A stretch of 64,000 bases of DNA from Alphaproteobacteria bacterium (GCA_025359785.1 JANYET010000066.1:124001-188000); one strand, 5' to 3'. Positions 1-8,818 are shown, counted from the stretch's first letter. Notes: a model not told the origin generated them from the sequence alone. Translations and numbers: made by a program.

Positions 1-375
1 CGAGATCGAGAGCTTGCGCCGCTCGGTAGAGGCTGCGAGCTCGGCCCAGATGGCGGCCTGACGCGGCGTGTCGCCGGCCGTTTCCGCCGCGATGTGGGCG
101 GCGATCAGCGCCGCGCGCAGGCGGGCGTTCTCGGCGCGCAGGGCCGAGAGGCGCAGGTCGGCTTCCGCCGCGCCGTCGTCCAGCAGGGCGGCGATCGCCC
201 GGTTTTCCTCGACCAGCTTGTGCGCCGCGCCATCCCAGACCTCGGCGACCACCCCCAGCAGCATGGCGGTGAGCCCCAGTGCGGTCTGCCGCTCGCCGTC
301 GGCCACGTCGGGGGCGGCGTTGCGTATCGCCAGTTCGGCCAGTTCGCCCAGCACCAGGGGGATCTGCGGGGTCAT
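1..375 (-). CDS. Uncharacterised protein, 3' end outside the window
   Basis: The frame runs from an ATG at 373-375 to the window edge, giving 125 codons with no stop. The start overlaps the stop of the phosphotransferase gene as ATGA, so the two are probably translationally coupled. The visible part is alanine- and leucine-rich and looks helical, with a heptad-like stretch (ALRAENARLRAALIAAH) that could form a coiled coil. I see no signal peptide or catalytic motif. Short helical proteins of unknown function, such as DUF6285, often follow ACAD10/11-type phosphotransferases, but I cannot assign this one to that family. The gene is real on coupling and coding character; its function is unknown. 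Confidence 0.65.
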   Translation of the reverse strand, partial: MTPQIPLVLGELAELAIRNAAPDVADGERQTALGLTAMLLGVVAEVWDGAAHKLVEENRAIAALLDDGAAEADLRLSALRAENARLRAALIAAHIAAETAGDTPRQAAIWAELAASTERRKLSIS

Positions 376-1397
376 AGCTTACCCATCACCTTGAGGATCG
401 CGCGGTCCTGGGCGTTCAGCAACCACCAGGCGGCGTAGGCCAGCACCGGGTCGCGGTTGCCGCCGTCGATGAAGGCCCGCGCCGAGCCGACCCAGATGCC
501 CTGGCCCTTGACGCAGTTGAACAGCAGCCACCAGTGAAGCGCCGCCGGATCGATGGCGAGGCCGCTGGCGCGCGCCCAGATCGCGATGGCGTCCTCGCGC
601 GCGATCAGGCCGCCGGCGAGTCCCCGGCCAAATTCCCAGACCGGATTCAGGCCCCAGGCCAGATCCTCCAGCGGGTCGCCCAGGTGGGCCATCTCCCAGT
701 CGAGGACGCCATGGATGTCGCCGGCCTCGTCGTAGAGGAAATTGCCGGTGCGATAGTCGCCGTGCACGACGCTGAGCATCTGGGCCGGCGGCGGCGGGTT
801 GGCGCGAAGCCAGCGGATGGCGGCGCGCGCGATCGGCTGCGGCTCGGCCTCGTCGGTGTCGAAGATGTGTTCCCAGTGGTCCAGTTCGCGACGCCAGCAG
901 GCGTCCAGCGCCGGGACGGCCATCACCGATGTAAGGCCCAGCGCGGCGGGATCGGCGCGGGCGATCTCGCCCAGGATGGTCCACTTGCGCTGCGCGACAC
1001 GACCGAGCACCGCGTCGTAGCCGCCGCCGAACAGCAGGGCGGGCGCGGCCTGATAACCGCTCAACTCCTCGGCGATGAAGAAGGGGTGTCCCAGCGCCGC
1101 GCTCCCCTCCTCCAGCCACAGCATCTCCGGCACCGGCACCGCCGAGCCGTGGAAGGCGCGGTACGCGGCGAACTCGATCCGGCGTTCGGTGTCGATCAGG
1201 CTGGCCGGGGGATCGCGCCGCAGGATCAGCTTACGGGTCCGCGTCTGGCCGCCCTGGACGAAGCTCAGCCGGAACCGATAGGTCTCCCGCGAGGCCCCGC
1301 CGGAGATGCGCTCAAGGCCGCTCACCGCGACGTCGGAGGCGTCCGTCAGCCGCGTCGCGATATAGGCGGCGAGTTGCGGTTCGAGAGCGTGGGTCAT
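372..1397 (-). CDS. Phosphotransferase family protein (APH/ACAD10-like kinase fold)
   Basis: This 341-residue protein has the aminoglycoside/choline-kinase fold. The catalytic-loop motif HGDYRTGN lies at about 212-219 (catalytic Asp about 214), and the metal-binding motif VLDWEMAHLGDP follows at about 231-242. An N-terminal segment (ISGGASRETYRF) fits the nucleotide-binding loop. Proteins of this type resemble the kinase domain of ACAD10/ACAD11, which phosphorylates 4-hydroxyacyl-CoA, and are often found with acyl-CoA or steroid catabolic genes. The neighbouring P450 would fit such a role. Substrate is not determinable here. It is coupled to the downstream partial gene by a 4-base overlap. 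Confidence 0.85.
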   Translation of the reverse strand: MTHALEPQLAAYIATRLTDASDVAVSGLERISGGASRETYRFRLSFVQGGQTRTRKLILRRDPPASLIDTERRIEFAAYRAFHGSAVPVPEMLWLEEGSAALGHPFFIAEELSGYQAAPALLFGGGYDAVLGRVAQRKWTILGEIARADPAALGLTSVMAVPALDACWRRELDHWEHIFDTDEAEPQPIARAAIRWLRANPPPPAQMLSVVHGDYRTGNFLYDEAGDIHGVLDWEMAHLGDPLEDLAWGLNPVWEFGRGLAGGLIAREDAIAIWARASGLAIDPAALHWWLLFNCVKGQGIWVGSARAFIDGGNRDPVLAYAAWWLLNAQDRAILKVMGKL

Positions 1398-1406
1398 CGT
1401 CTAAAA

Positions 1407-1540
1407 ACCTCCCCCGATTTCGGGGGAGGTGTCAGCGAAGCTGACGGAGGGGGCGTTGGGGCCGTGCTGTGACTCCGTTGGGGGGCAGCGCCCCCTCCAC
1501 CGCTTCGCGGTCCCCCTCCCCCGAAATCGGGGGAGGTGTT
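1407..1540. repeat. Compound palindromic repeat element
   Basis: Two near-identical palindromes with arms CCTCCCCCGA/TCGGGGGAGG sit at 1407-1430 and 1515-1536. Between them is a G/C hairpin near 1480-1495 (GGGGGC and GCCCCC separated by AGC). The whole unit is roughly inverted-symmetric and fills the gap between the P450 stop and the phosphotransferase start. It looks like a dispersed REP-type element of Caulobacteraceae. It could act as a terminator or mRNA-stabilising structure between two same-strand genes. Confidence 0.7.
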
Positions 1541-1558
1541 TGGAGCGAAAGCCCAACG

Positions 1559-2860
1559 TCAGCTCATCCGAAAGCGGATCGGCAGGCGCTTGGGGCCGTT
1601 GACGAAGACGCTCTCGCTCATGGCCGGCTCGCCGTCGAGGGCGAGATCGGACAGGCGCGGCAGCAGCTCTTCCCAGAGAATGCGCATCTCCATCTTGGCC
1701 AGGTGCTGGCCCAGGCACAGGTGGGCGCCATAGCCGAAGGCCAGATGCTTGTTGGGCTTGCGGTCGACGTGGAATTCCTGGGGCGCGTCGAAGACCGCCT
1801 CGTCGCGGTTGCCCGACGCGTAGCAGAGCATCATCCAGTCCCCGGCCTTCATCTGGCGGCCGGCGAACTCGGTATCGGCGGTGACGGTGCGCATGAAGGT
1901 CTTCACCGGCGTCGTCCAGCGTATGCTCTCGTCCACCAGACCGGGGATCAGCGCCGGGTCGGCCTTGACCTTGGCGAGCTCCGCCGGGTTCTGGGCCAGC
2001 GCCCACATGGCGCCGGCCGTGGACGACGAGGTGGTGTCGTGCCCGGCGGTGGCGACGATGATGTAGTAGCTCATCGCCTCCAGGTCGCTGATCGGCTGGC
2101 CGTCGACAGTCGAGTTGGCGATCAGGCTAGCCAGGTCCTCGGTGGGGTGCGCCCGTTTGGCCTCCGAGAGCGCCCGGAAATAGTTCGAGAAGTCGACGAT
2201 CACGCCGAAGTCGATGTCCTGCGCCTGGGTGGGTTCGCCGCCCTCGCGGCTAAGCTCGGGGTCCGCCGCGCCGAACAGCTCCTGGGTGAGCTTCAGCATC
2301 CGGGGCTCGTCTTCCTCCGGCACGCCCATGATGCTCATGATCACATGCAGCGGGAAGTGCAGGGCGACCTCATTGACGAAGTCGCAGCGGCCGACGCCGT
2401 CCGGCCCGACCTGGGCCGCCATCTTGGCCACCGACGCCTTGGCGATCACCCGGATCTGGTCCTCCAGGCGGCGCAGGTTCTGCGGCATGAACCAGCCCTG
2501 GGTCAGCGCGCGATACTTCGGGTGGTCCGGCGCATCCATGTGGATCAGGGTGCGCAGCAGGTGCGGGCTGCCGCCCATCATGGCGCGGACCTTGGCGTCC
2601 ACCGCCTGGCTGGTCAGCGTGGGCGAGCGGTCGCCGTTGTGGAACAGGTCGTTCTGGCGGCTGATCTCCAGGATGTCCTCGTGCCGGGTGACGACCCAGA
2701 AGGGGTCCACGCCCTCGACGTCGGCGACGCCCAGCGGCTCGTTCTCGCGCAGCCAGGCGTAGGCCGCCTGCAGGCGCTCGTCGGCGTAGGCCGCGGGATC
2801 GACGAGCTGGCTCGCCACATCCGGCGGGATGCGGTGGTCGGTCGCGGTCATGACGCCCAT
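1559..2860 (-). CDS. Cytochrome P450
   Basis: This 433-residue soluble bacterial P450 carries all the diagnostic motifs. They are the I-helix oxygen-activation motif AGHDTTSSS, the K-helix ExxR (DESIRW) and the haem-binding loop FGYGAHLCLGQ with the thiolate Cys near residue 382. It would hydroxylate a small lipophilic substrate using ferredoxin-delivered electrons; no ferredoxin or reductase gene is adjacent. The start at 2860 is preceded by a GGGAG ribosome site about 7 bases upstream; an in-frame ATG three codons later is an alternative. It is transcribed divergently from the lipocalin-like gene at 2984. The CYP family cannot be set by eye. Confidence 0.95.
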   Translation of the reverse strand: MGVMTATDHRIPPDVASQLVDPAAYADERLQAAYAWLRENEPLGVADVEGVDPFWVVTRHEDILEISRQNDLFHNGDRSPTLTSQAVDAKVRAMMGGSPHLLRTLIHMDAPDHPKYRALTQGWFMPQNLRRLEDQIRVIAKASVAKMAAQVGPDGVGRCDFVNEVALHFPLHVIMSIMGVPEEDEPRMLKLTQELFGAADPELSREGGEPTQAQDIDFGVIVDFSNYFRALSEAKRAHPTEDLASLIANSTVDGQPISDLEAMSYYIIVATAGHDTTSSSTAGAMWALAQNPAELAKVKADPALIPGLVDESIRWTTPVKTFMRTVTADTEFAGRQMKAGDWMMLCYASGNRDEAVFDAPQEFHVDRKPNKHLAFGYGAHLCLGQHLAKMEMRILWEELLPRLSDLALDGEPAMSESVFVNGPKRLPIRFRMS

Positions 2861-2900
2861 CGGCGGCTCTCCCTAAGCGCTTGTGTTCTTGTTGTCGTCG

Positions 2901-2926
2901 CCACTTGATACGCCGCCCACTTGATA
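2901..2926. promoter_or_regulatory. Direct repeat CCACTTGATA in a divergent control region
   Basis: The decamer CCACTTGATA occurs at 2901-2910 and again at 2917-2926, so the copies start 16 bases apart. It lies in the 123-base gap between the divergent P450 and lipocalin-like genes. Spaced direct repeats of this sort are common binding sites for activators. No regulator gene is adjacent and no clear -35/-10 was found, so the assignment is tentative. Confidence 0.3.
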
Positions 2927-2983
2927 GCGTAGGGGCGTGCGTCGCAAGCGTGACGAAGCGTCAAGGGCTTAAGGGAACCGACC

Positions 2984-4066
2984 ATGCTGACCAAAGGCGA
3001 CGACTTCCCGATCCACCAGACGCCGGAGCCGATCGCCTATTCCGGCTCCGACCGGAATTTCTACGACCGCTATTTCTTCAACGGTTATTCGGCGGACGGC
3101 TCGGAATTCGTCGCGGTGGCCTTCGGAGTCTATCCGGCGCTGAACGTCGCCGACGCCCACGTCTCGATCATCCGCGACGGAGTGCAGCGCTGCCTGCATG
3201 CCTCCCGCGTCCTGGGCATGGAGCGGATGGACCTGACGGTCGGGCCCGTGCGGATCGAGGTGATCGAACCTCTGCAGACTTTGAAGGTGACCCTGGACAA
3301 GGCCGAGGGCCTGGCCTGCGCGCTGACCTTCACGGGCCGCGCCTTCCCCATCGAGGAGCCGCGCTTCACCCGCCGCAACGGGCCGCGCATGTTCATGGAC
3401 TACACGCGGCTGACGCAGAACGTCCGGGTCTCCGGCTGGACCGAGATCGACGGCGACCGCCGCGACTGCGGCGCGGGCTGGACGGGCACGCGCGACCGAT
3501 CCTGGGGCATCCGGCCGGTCGGCGCGCCGGACCCGCAACCGACGCCGGGGGCCGGCCTGGCCGGGTTCTTCTGGCAGTGGACGCCGCTCAATTTCGCGGA
3601 TGTGTCGGTCTTTTTCCACGTCAACGCCGACACCGAAGGCAAGCCCTGGAACACCCGCGCGGTGATCCTGCCGGATGGGGCGGGTCCCGAAGGCGGCTGG
3701 CATTCCGACGCGCCGCGCATGGAGGACGTCTCGATGCAGCCCGGCACGCGCCACGCGGCGAGCGGAACGCTGAAAATCCCGCTGCTGCAGGGTGAGGCGA
3801 GCATCGCGATCACGCCCAGGTCGGTCTTCCTGATGCGCGGCATCGGCTACAGCGGCGAGTGGCGGCACGGCGCGCTGAAGGGCGATCTGGCCGTGGCCCG
3901 TGAAGACATCGACCTGGCCAAGACCGACATGGGCGCGCCAGAGAACCTGCATATCCAGGCGATCTCGACGGTGGTGATGCAGACCCCGGGCGAGCCGACG
4001 CGCCAAGGGGTCGGCATCTTCGAGCAGCTGATCGCGGGGCCTTACCGGCCGTATGGGCTGAGCTGA
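2984..4066 (+). CDS. Lipocalin-like protein (DUF7064/DUF7065-type)
   Basis: This 360-residue protein has no signal peptide and is rich in beta-strand patterns, with paired halves resembling the carotenoid-hydratase/AttH lipocalin-like fold. The first half contains YFFNGYS and VYPALNVADAHV; the second contains FFWQWTPLNFADVSVFFHVN. That pattern matches what I recall of the DUF7064/7065 proteins, whose function is unknown but which recur near lipid and steroid catabolic genes. It is divergent from a P450, which supports a role with a hydrophobic substrate. An AAGGGAACC stretch upstream of the ATG gives a weak ribosome site. Confidence 0.7.
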   Translation: MLTKGDDFPIHQTPEPIAYSGSDRNFYDRYFFNGYSADGSEFVAVAFGVYPALNVADAHVSIIRDGVQRCLHASRVLGMERMDLTVGPVRIEVIEPLQTLKVTLDKAEGLACALTFTGRAFPIEEPRFTRRNGPRMFMDYTRLTQNVRVSGWTEIDGDRRDCGAGWTGTRDRSWGIRPVGAPDPQPTPGAGLAGFFWQWTPLNFADVSVFFHVNADTEGKPWNTRAVILPDGAGPEGGWHSDAPRMEDVSMQPGTRHAASGTLKIPLLQGEASIAITPRSVFLMRGIGYSGEWRHGALKGDLAVAREDIDLAKTDMGAPENLHIQAISTVVMQTPGEPTRQGVGIFEQLIAGPYRPYGLS

Positions 4067-4080
4067 CGTCTGGCCTGCCC

Positions 4081-4136
<56 letters not shown>

Positions 4137-4161
4137 GGCTAACCGCCTCACAGCGGGGTCG

Positions 4162-5118
4162 CTACTGGTGGCTGAAGACGTGGGCCAGGCGGGCGGCGGC
4201 GGGTAGCATCAGGGCGCCCAGCAGGCACGGGAAGATGAAAATCACCAGCGGCACGGTCAGCTTGGCTGAGAGCGCCAGCGCCTTTTCCTCGGCGCGCAGC
4301 ATGCGCTTGGCGCGCATATCCTGAGAGAACACCGTCAGGGTTTCGCCAAGGCTGGTGCCCATCTCTTCGGCCTGGCGCAGCATGGTCGCGAGCTGGCGGG
4401 CGTCGTCGATGCCCAGGCGGTCGGCGAAGGCGGACCAGGCGTCCTTGCGCGACTTGCCGGCCCGCAGTTCCAGCACCAGGAAACGCAGGTGGACCGTCAG
4501 GCTCGGATAGCGCCGGGCCAGTTCCTCGGTCACCCGGCTGACGGCGGCGTCCAGGCTCAGGCCGGCCTCGACCGAGGCCACCAACAGGTCGAGCAGGTCG
4601 GGGAAGCCGTCGCCGTATTCGCGTTCGCGCTTGGTGCGGCGCACCTTCAGCACCTGATCGGGGCCGAGGATGGCCAGGCCGGCGAGGGCGCTCGCGACCG
4701 CCAGGCCGCCCATGCCGGCCCTGCCGCCGGCGATCAGCGGCAGGAGGGTGACCACGCCGATGGTCGCGACGCCGAGCGCGGCCGCCCGGACGCCCAGATA
4801 GACCATCGGCGCCTCGCGGTTGTAGAATCCCGCCTGCATCAGCCGCGAGCGCAGCACCGACAGCTTCGCCGGGTCGCGCACCGCGCTCTTCTGGCCCAGC
4901 GTCCGCAACTGACCGACCAGCGAGGCGCCGACCCCGCCGCGGCGCTTTTCCGCGGTGCGGGCAAGCCCGGTCTGGCCGCCGGCGTTCTGCATCCGGCCCC
5001 GGCGGATGGCGCGCAGGCGAAGCTCGCCGGCTGTCAGCCAGGCGACCCCGCCCACGCCGGCCAGCATGAAGGCGCCGCCCGCGAGCGTGATGACGTACTG
5101 GAGTTGAGCCGGGTCCAT
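4162..5118 (-). CDS. tadC: TadC, type II secretion F-family inner-membrane pilus protein
   Basis: This 318-residue membrane protein has the T2SSF domain (DLLDLLVASVEAGLSLDAAV, then the EMGTSLGETL motif). Hydrophobic segments lie near residues 5-30, 105-150 and 285-312. It is the last gene of the tad block and follows tadB by 12 bases. TadB and TadC form the inner-membrane platform on which the CpaF ATPase drives Flp/Tad pilus assembly. The length is normal for TadC (CpaH in Caulobacter). Gene order and the family motif make the assignment firm. Confidence 0.93.
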   Translation of the reverse strand: MDPAQLQYVITLAGGAFMLAGVGGVAWLTAGELRLRAIRRGRMQNAGGQTGLARTAEKRRGGVGASLVGQLRTLGQKSAVRDPAKLSVLRSRLMQAGFYNREAPMVYLGVRAAALGVATIGVVTLLPLIAGGRAGMGGLAVASALAGLAILGPDQVLKVRRTKREREYGDGFPDLLDLLVASVEAGLSLDAAVSRVTEELARRYPSLTVHLRFLVLELRAGKSRKDAWSAFADRLGIDDARQLATMLRQAEEMGTSLGETLTVFSQDMRAKRMLRAEEKALALSAKLTVPLVIFIFPCLLGALMLPAAARLAHVFSHQ

Positions 5119-5130
5119 GACGCCGCCCGC

Positions 5131-6090
5131 CTAGAGCCGAAGGTCGATCATGCGGCGCATGACCATGTTGCCGAGGAACATCCACACCCCCAGCCCGCCG
5201 AGCCCGTACTTCACCATCGGCTCATCGATGACGTCGCCGTAGAAGTGCGGCGAGGAGATCATGATGAAGCCCATGGCCAGCAGCGGCGCCGACGTCAGGA
5301 TCATCGCCGAAGCGCGGCCCTCCGAGGACGCGGCCTTGATCTTCAGGCGCATCTTGTGGCGCTCGCGCACCGTGTTGGCGTTGAGCTTCAGAAGGCCGGT
5401 GAGGTTACCCCCGGTGCCGGCCTGCAGGCGCACGGTGGCGGCGAAGAGGTCGACGTCGGCATGCTGGCAGCGCTCGGCCATGCGCGCGATCGCGTGCTCC
5501 ATGGTGGAGCCATAGGCGATCTCGTCGGCGACCATCCCGAATTCAGTGCCGACCGGATCGGCCATTTCACGGCCCACCAGATTGATCGCGGTGGGCACCG
5601 GATGGCCGGCCTCGAGCGAGCGCACGATGATCTCCAGCGCTTGCGGCAGCTGGAACCCCAGCGCCTTGGCGCGTTTGCCGACCATGTGCTTCAGATAGAA
5701 TATTGGTCCGCCGATCCCCATCACCAGCGCGCCCACCGGAAACAGCAGCGGGTTCTTGCTCAGCACGGCCGCGGCCATGCCGCCCGCCAGGCCCGCGGTG
5801 ATGGCGTAGATCGCCCACTTCTTCGGATCATAGGCCAGGCCGGAAGCGACGATCAGGTTCGACAGCCACTTCAGCCGCCGGCCGCGCTCGCCCTCGGCGT
5901 TGAGGCCGCGCTGCTTGCGCAGTTCCATGACCAGGGCCGAGACCCCGTCCACCTTCTCGGCGACCTTCAGGCGCTTGTTCACCTTGCGCTTCTGGGTGGC
6001 CACCGACACCAGGCCGATGATCGCCTGGCCGGCGGTGAACACCGCGGCGAAGACCAGGATCAGGAAGACGATATGCGGGTCGACGCTCAT
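5131..6090 (-). CDS. tadB: TadB, type II secretion F-family inner-membrane pilus protein
   Basis: The product has 319 residues with an N-terminal membrane segment (about 8-32), two central segments near 90-130 and two at the C-terminus. The T2SSF domain includes LPQALEIIVRSLEAGHPV and the LQAGTGGNLTGLLKLN motif. It partners TadC in the Tad pilus membrane platform. Its ATG overlaps the cpaF stop as ATGA (6087-6090), so it is translationally coupled to the ATPase gene. The equivalent Caulobacter gene is also called cpaG. Confidence 0.93.
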   Translation of the reverse strand: MSVDPHIVFLILVFAAVFTAGQAIIGLVSVATQKRKVNKRLKVAEKVDGVSALVMELRKQRGLNAEGERGRRLKWLSNLIVASGLAYDPKKWAIYAITAGLAGGMAAAVLSKNPLLFPVGALVMGIGGPIFYLKHMVGKRAKALGFQLPQALEIIVRSLEAGHPVPTAINLVGREMADPVGTEFGMVADEIAYGSTMEHAIARMAERCQHADVDLFAATVRLQAGTGGNLTGLLKLNANTVRERHKMRLKIKAASSEGRASAMILTSAPLLAMGFIMISSPHFYGDVIDEPMVKYGLGGLGVWMFLGNMVMRRMIDLRL

Positions 6091-7562
6091 GAGGCCCCCA
6101 GGGCGCGGCTGGGGTCGAAGTTGGCCATGTCATAGTTGACGCCGCGGCGGGTCATCTCGTCGATGCAGCGCGGACGCAGGCCCGTGGCGCGGAACTCGCC
6201 ATGCACCGTGCCGTCCGGATCGGTGTGGGTGCGGTTGAAGGTGAAGATGTCCTGCATCTGCACCACCTGACCCTCCATGCCGGTGATCTCGGTGACGTGG
6301 GTGATCTTCCGCTTGCCGTCCGACAGGCGCATCACCTGGATGATCAGGCCGATCGCCGAGGCGATCTGCTGGCGCATGGCGTCAGGGCTGATGGCGAGGC
6401 CGCCCATGGCGATCATCTGCTCCAGGCGTCCGATCGCCTCGCGCGGATTGTTGGCGTGGATGGTGGCCATGGAGCCTTCGTGGCCGGTGTTCATCGCCTG
6501 CAGCATGTCGAAGGCCTCGTCGGCCCGGACCTCGCCCAGGATCACCCGGTCGGGACGCATCCGCAGAGCGTTCTTCACCAGCTCGCGCTGGCGGATCTCG
6601 CCCTTGCCCTCGATGTTCGGCGGACGGGTTTCCAGGCGCACGACATGCGGCTGCTGCAGCTGCAGCTCCGCGGCGTCCTCGATGGTGATCAGGCGCTCGC
6701 CGTGGCTGATGGCGGCCGACAGGGCGTTCAGCAGCGTGGTCTTGCCGGAGCCGGTGCCGCCGGAGATCACGGTGGAGATGCGGGCTTTCACCGCGCCGTG
6801 GATGAAGTCGGCGACCGCCATGGGCATGGCGTTGAACTCGACGAGCCGTTCCAGCGTCAGCGGCTTCTTGGAGAATTTCCGGATCGAGACCGCCGCGCCG
6901 TCGATGGCGATGGGCGAGATGGCGGCGTTGACGCGGGAGCCGTCAGGCAGACGGGCGTCGACCATCGGCTGGCTCTCGTCGATCCGGCGGCCGACACCGG
7001 CCACGATGCGGTTGACGATGCGCAGCAGGTGGTCGTTGTCGCGGAAGCGGACGGCGGTCAGTTCCAGCTCGCCGCGCCGCTCCACATAGACCTGGTAGGG
7101 GCCGTTGATCAGGATGTCGTTGATGCTGTCGTCCTTGAGCAGCGGCTCAAGGGGGCCCAGCCCCACCATCTCGTCGTAGATCGACGCGCCCAGGTCGGCG
7201 AGGTCGGCGGTGTTCAGCGCCATCCGTTCGGAGCGCGCGAAGTCGGCGGTCAGGCTCATGACCTCGCGGCGCATGTCCTTCTCGTCGAGCTGGTCGAGCT
7301 TGGCGAGGTCGAGCTCCTCGATCAGGCGCGAGTGCAGGCGAAGCCGGACGTCGAGCTGCGAGGGCGGCGCGCCCTTGGCCTGCGGCTGCGGCTTGGGTGG
7401 CAGGGGCGGCTGCGGGGAGGCCAGCGTCTGCGCCGGCGCGACCGGCGCCGCGACGGCCTGGCCGGCCAGTGGCGCGGCCAGTGGCGCGGCCAGTAGCGCG
7501 GACGCCGCGGCGGCGGCCGGTTCGCTGGCGGGACGGAGGCCGGGAAGACCGAAGCGGCTCAT
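6087..7562 (-). CDS. cpaF: CpaF/TadA-type pilus assembly ATPase
   Basis: This 491-residue secretion ATPase of the VirB11/GspE superfamily powers Tad/Flp pilus assembly. The Walker A motif GGTGSGKTT is at about 268-276. The Asp-box/Walker B region includes VILGEVRADEAFDML, and the His-box region includes GSMATIHANNP. The first 70 residues are a low-complexity Ala/Pro-rich linker not conserved in the family, encoded partly by a 12-base tandem repeat. It lies 72 bases downstream of cpaE and overlaps tadB by four bases. Confidence 0.95.
   Translation of the reverse strand: MSRFGLPGLRPASEPAAAAASALLAAPLAAPLAGQAVAAPVAPAQTLASPQPPLPPKPQPQAKGAPPSQLDVRLRLHSRLIEELDLAKLDQLDEKDMRREVMSLTADFARSERMALNTADLADLGASIYDEMVGLGPLEPLLKDDSINDILINGPYQVYVERRGELELTAVRFRDNDHLLRIVNRIVAGVGRRIDESQPMVDARLPDGSRVNAAISPIAIDGAAVSIRKFSKKPLTLERLVEFNAMPMAVADFIHGAVKARISTVISGGTGSGKTTLLNALSAAISHGERLITIEDAAELQLQQPHVVRLETRPPNIEGKGEIRQRELVKNALRMRPDRVILGEVRADEAFDMLQAMNTGHEGSMATIHANNPREAIGRLEQMIAMGGLAISPDAMRQQIASAIGLIIQVMRLSDGKRKITHVTEITGMEGQVVQMQDIFTFNRTHTDPDGTVHGEFRATGLRPRCIDEMTRRGVNYDMANFDPSRALGAS
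7471..7494. repeat. 12-bp tandem repeat inside cpaF
   Basis: The unit GGCGCGGCCAGT occurs twice in tandem at 7471-7482 and 7483-7494, with a partial copy before it. On the coding strand it encodes the Ala/Pro-rich LAAP repeat in the non-conserved N-terminal linker of CpaF. Copy-number change would keep the frame and alter only linker length. Confidence 0.75.
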
Positions 7563-7584
7563 GCTACTTCGCTCCCTTCAGGAG

Positions 7585-7626
7585 CTTCGAAGGCTTGTGG
7601 ATGCAGGCTGCGAAGCCTTGGCGAAG
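7585..7626 (-). terminator. Inverted repeat between cpaE and cpaF
   Basis: The arms CTTCGAAGGCTT (7585-7596) and AAGCCTTGGCGAAG (7613-7626) pair except for a two-base bulge, with a loop of about 16 bases. The structure occupies most of the 72-base gap between cpaE and cpaF. No T-run follows it on the minus strand, so it is more likely an attenuator, an mRNA-processing or a stability hairpin than a full terminator. Confidence 0.4.
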
Positions 7627-7634
7627 CCAGCTCA

Positions 7635-8810
7635 TCAGGCGGCCTTCGTGGCGGCGCGGGCCGGCTGGGCGGCCAGCCGGTCGACCAGGGTTTGGACATC
7701 CTTGACGATCTTTGACTTCGGCCGGTGCGTGGCGATGGGGCCGCCCAGGTTGACGGAGGCCGCGGCGGCCTCCCAATCGGAGCTGATGCCCGCCTCGGCC
7801 TTGCGCTGCAGGCACTTCTCGGCCTCGGCCATGGAGGGCGCGGGCCCGAACATCCGCGCGGCCAGGCGGTTCAGCACGATCTTCGGCTTCTCGCCCGAGC
7901 CCAGGTCGCGCTCGATCTCGTCGGACAGCGCGCGGGCGGCGAGCAGGGCCGGGACGGTCAGTTCGGAGACCACCAGCATCTCGTCGCAGCCGCAGAGCGC
8001 TTCGAGGCTCCAGGCGCGGCGGTGGCGCGGCATGTCGAGGATCACCCAGTCGTAGCTTTCGCAGGCGACCTCCAGCATCCGCAGGATCGCCTCACGGGGG
8101 GCCGCATCGAAGGCCGTGGGATCGCGGGCCGCGGCCAGGAGGTCGAGCTTGTCGTTCACCGGGCTGACGAAGGCCTGCAGCATGGCGACGTCGAGCCGGT
8201 CGGCCGCGGCGGTCAGGTCGCCCAGGCGCATGGACGGGCTCGCGCCCAGGTAGGCGGCCGCCGAGCCGTCGGCGAGGTTCAGGTCGATCAGGCAGACGCT
8301 CTTCAGCTTGTCCTGGCGCGCGCAGAGCTGGTTGGCGATCTCGATGGCCAGCGTCGTGGCGCCCGAGCCGCCGACCGCGCCGGTCACCGCCCAGCAGCGG
8401 GCCACATGGCCGCCCGTGACCGGGACGGCGATCGTCGCGGGTGTCCGGAGCGCCATCAGGCCGCCGATCGCCGCTTCGATGTTCTGGGCGCTGTAGGGGG
8501 CGTCGAGCACGTCGGACCGTTCGAGCCGCAGCAGGTTGCGCACCACGCTGGTGGGCAGGCGGGTGCCGACCAGCAGGACCGGCGGCGGGGCCGACGCCAG
8601 CGTCAGCGCCTGGATACCGGCGGCCAGCTGGGGTTCGCCCCAGGCGTCGGCGTCGATGAGGATCAGATCCGCGTCGGCCTGGCTGACGCCCAGCAGGCGC
8701 TCCAGCCCACAAGCCTCCAGATGTGCGCCCTCCAGCGGCCCCTGGGTGAGGGCCTGAAACGCGCCGCCTAGCACCAGAACGCGGCGGCCGTGGAGAGACT
8801 GGGTACTCAT
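7635..8810 (-). CDS. cpaE: CpaE/TadZ, MinD-like pilus localisation ATPase
   Basis: This 391-residue protein has an N-terminal receiver-like domain (about 8-120) and a C-terminal MinD/ParA-type ATPase. The deviant Walker A motif GAVGGSGATT is at about 144-153, followed by the switch region VCLIDLNLADGS. CpaE/TadZ proteins position the pilus machine at the cell pole. The gene starts eight bases after the cpaC stop. Its direct placement after cpaC is unusual because cpaD normally lies between the two. Confidence 0.93.
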   Translation of the reverse strand: MSTQSLHGRRVLVLGGAFQALTQGPLEGAHLEACGLERLLGVSQADADLILIDADAWGEPQLAAGIQALTLASAPPPVLLVGTRLPTSVVRNLLRLERSDVLDAPYSAQNIEAAIGGLMALRTPATIAVPVTGGHVARCWAVTGAVGGSGATTLAIEIANQLCARQDKLKSVCLIDLNLADGSAAAYLGASPSMRLGDLTAAADRLDVAMLQAFVSPVNDKLDLLAAARDPTAFDAAPREAILRMLEVACESYDWVILDMPRHRRAWSLEALCGCDEMLVVSELTVPALLAARALSDEIERDLGSGEKPKIVLNRLAARMFGPAPSMAEAEKCLQRKAEAGISSDWEAAAASVNLGGPIATHRPKSKIVKDVQTLVDRLAAQPARAATKAA

Positions 8811-8818
8811 AGGAACGC

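Noticed and set aside
1469-2908. Long open frame on the strand opposite the P450 gene
   Set aside because: It mirrors the codon structure of the P450, has no family motif and no ribosome site. It is a result of high GC at third positions. Similar frames opposite cpaF, the CoA-transferase (11304-13583) and the LamG gene (53087-54982) were dropped for the same reason.
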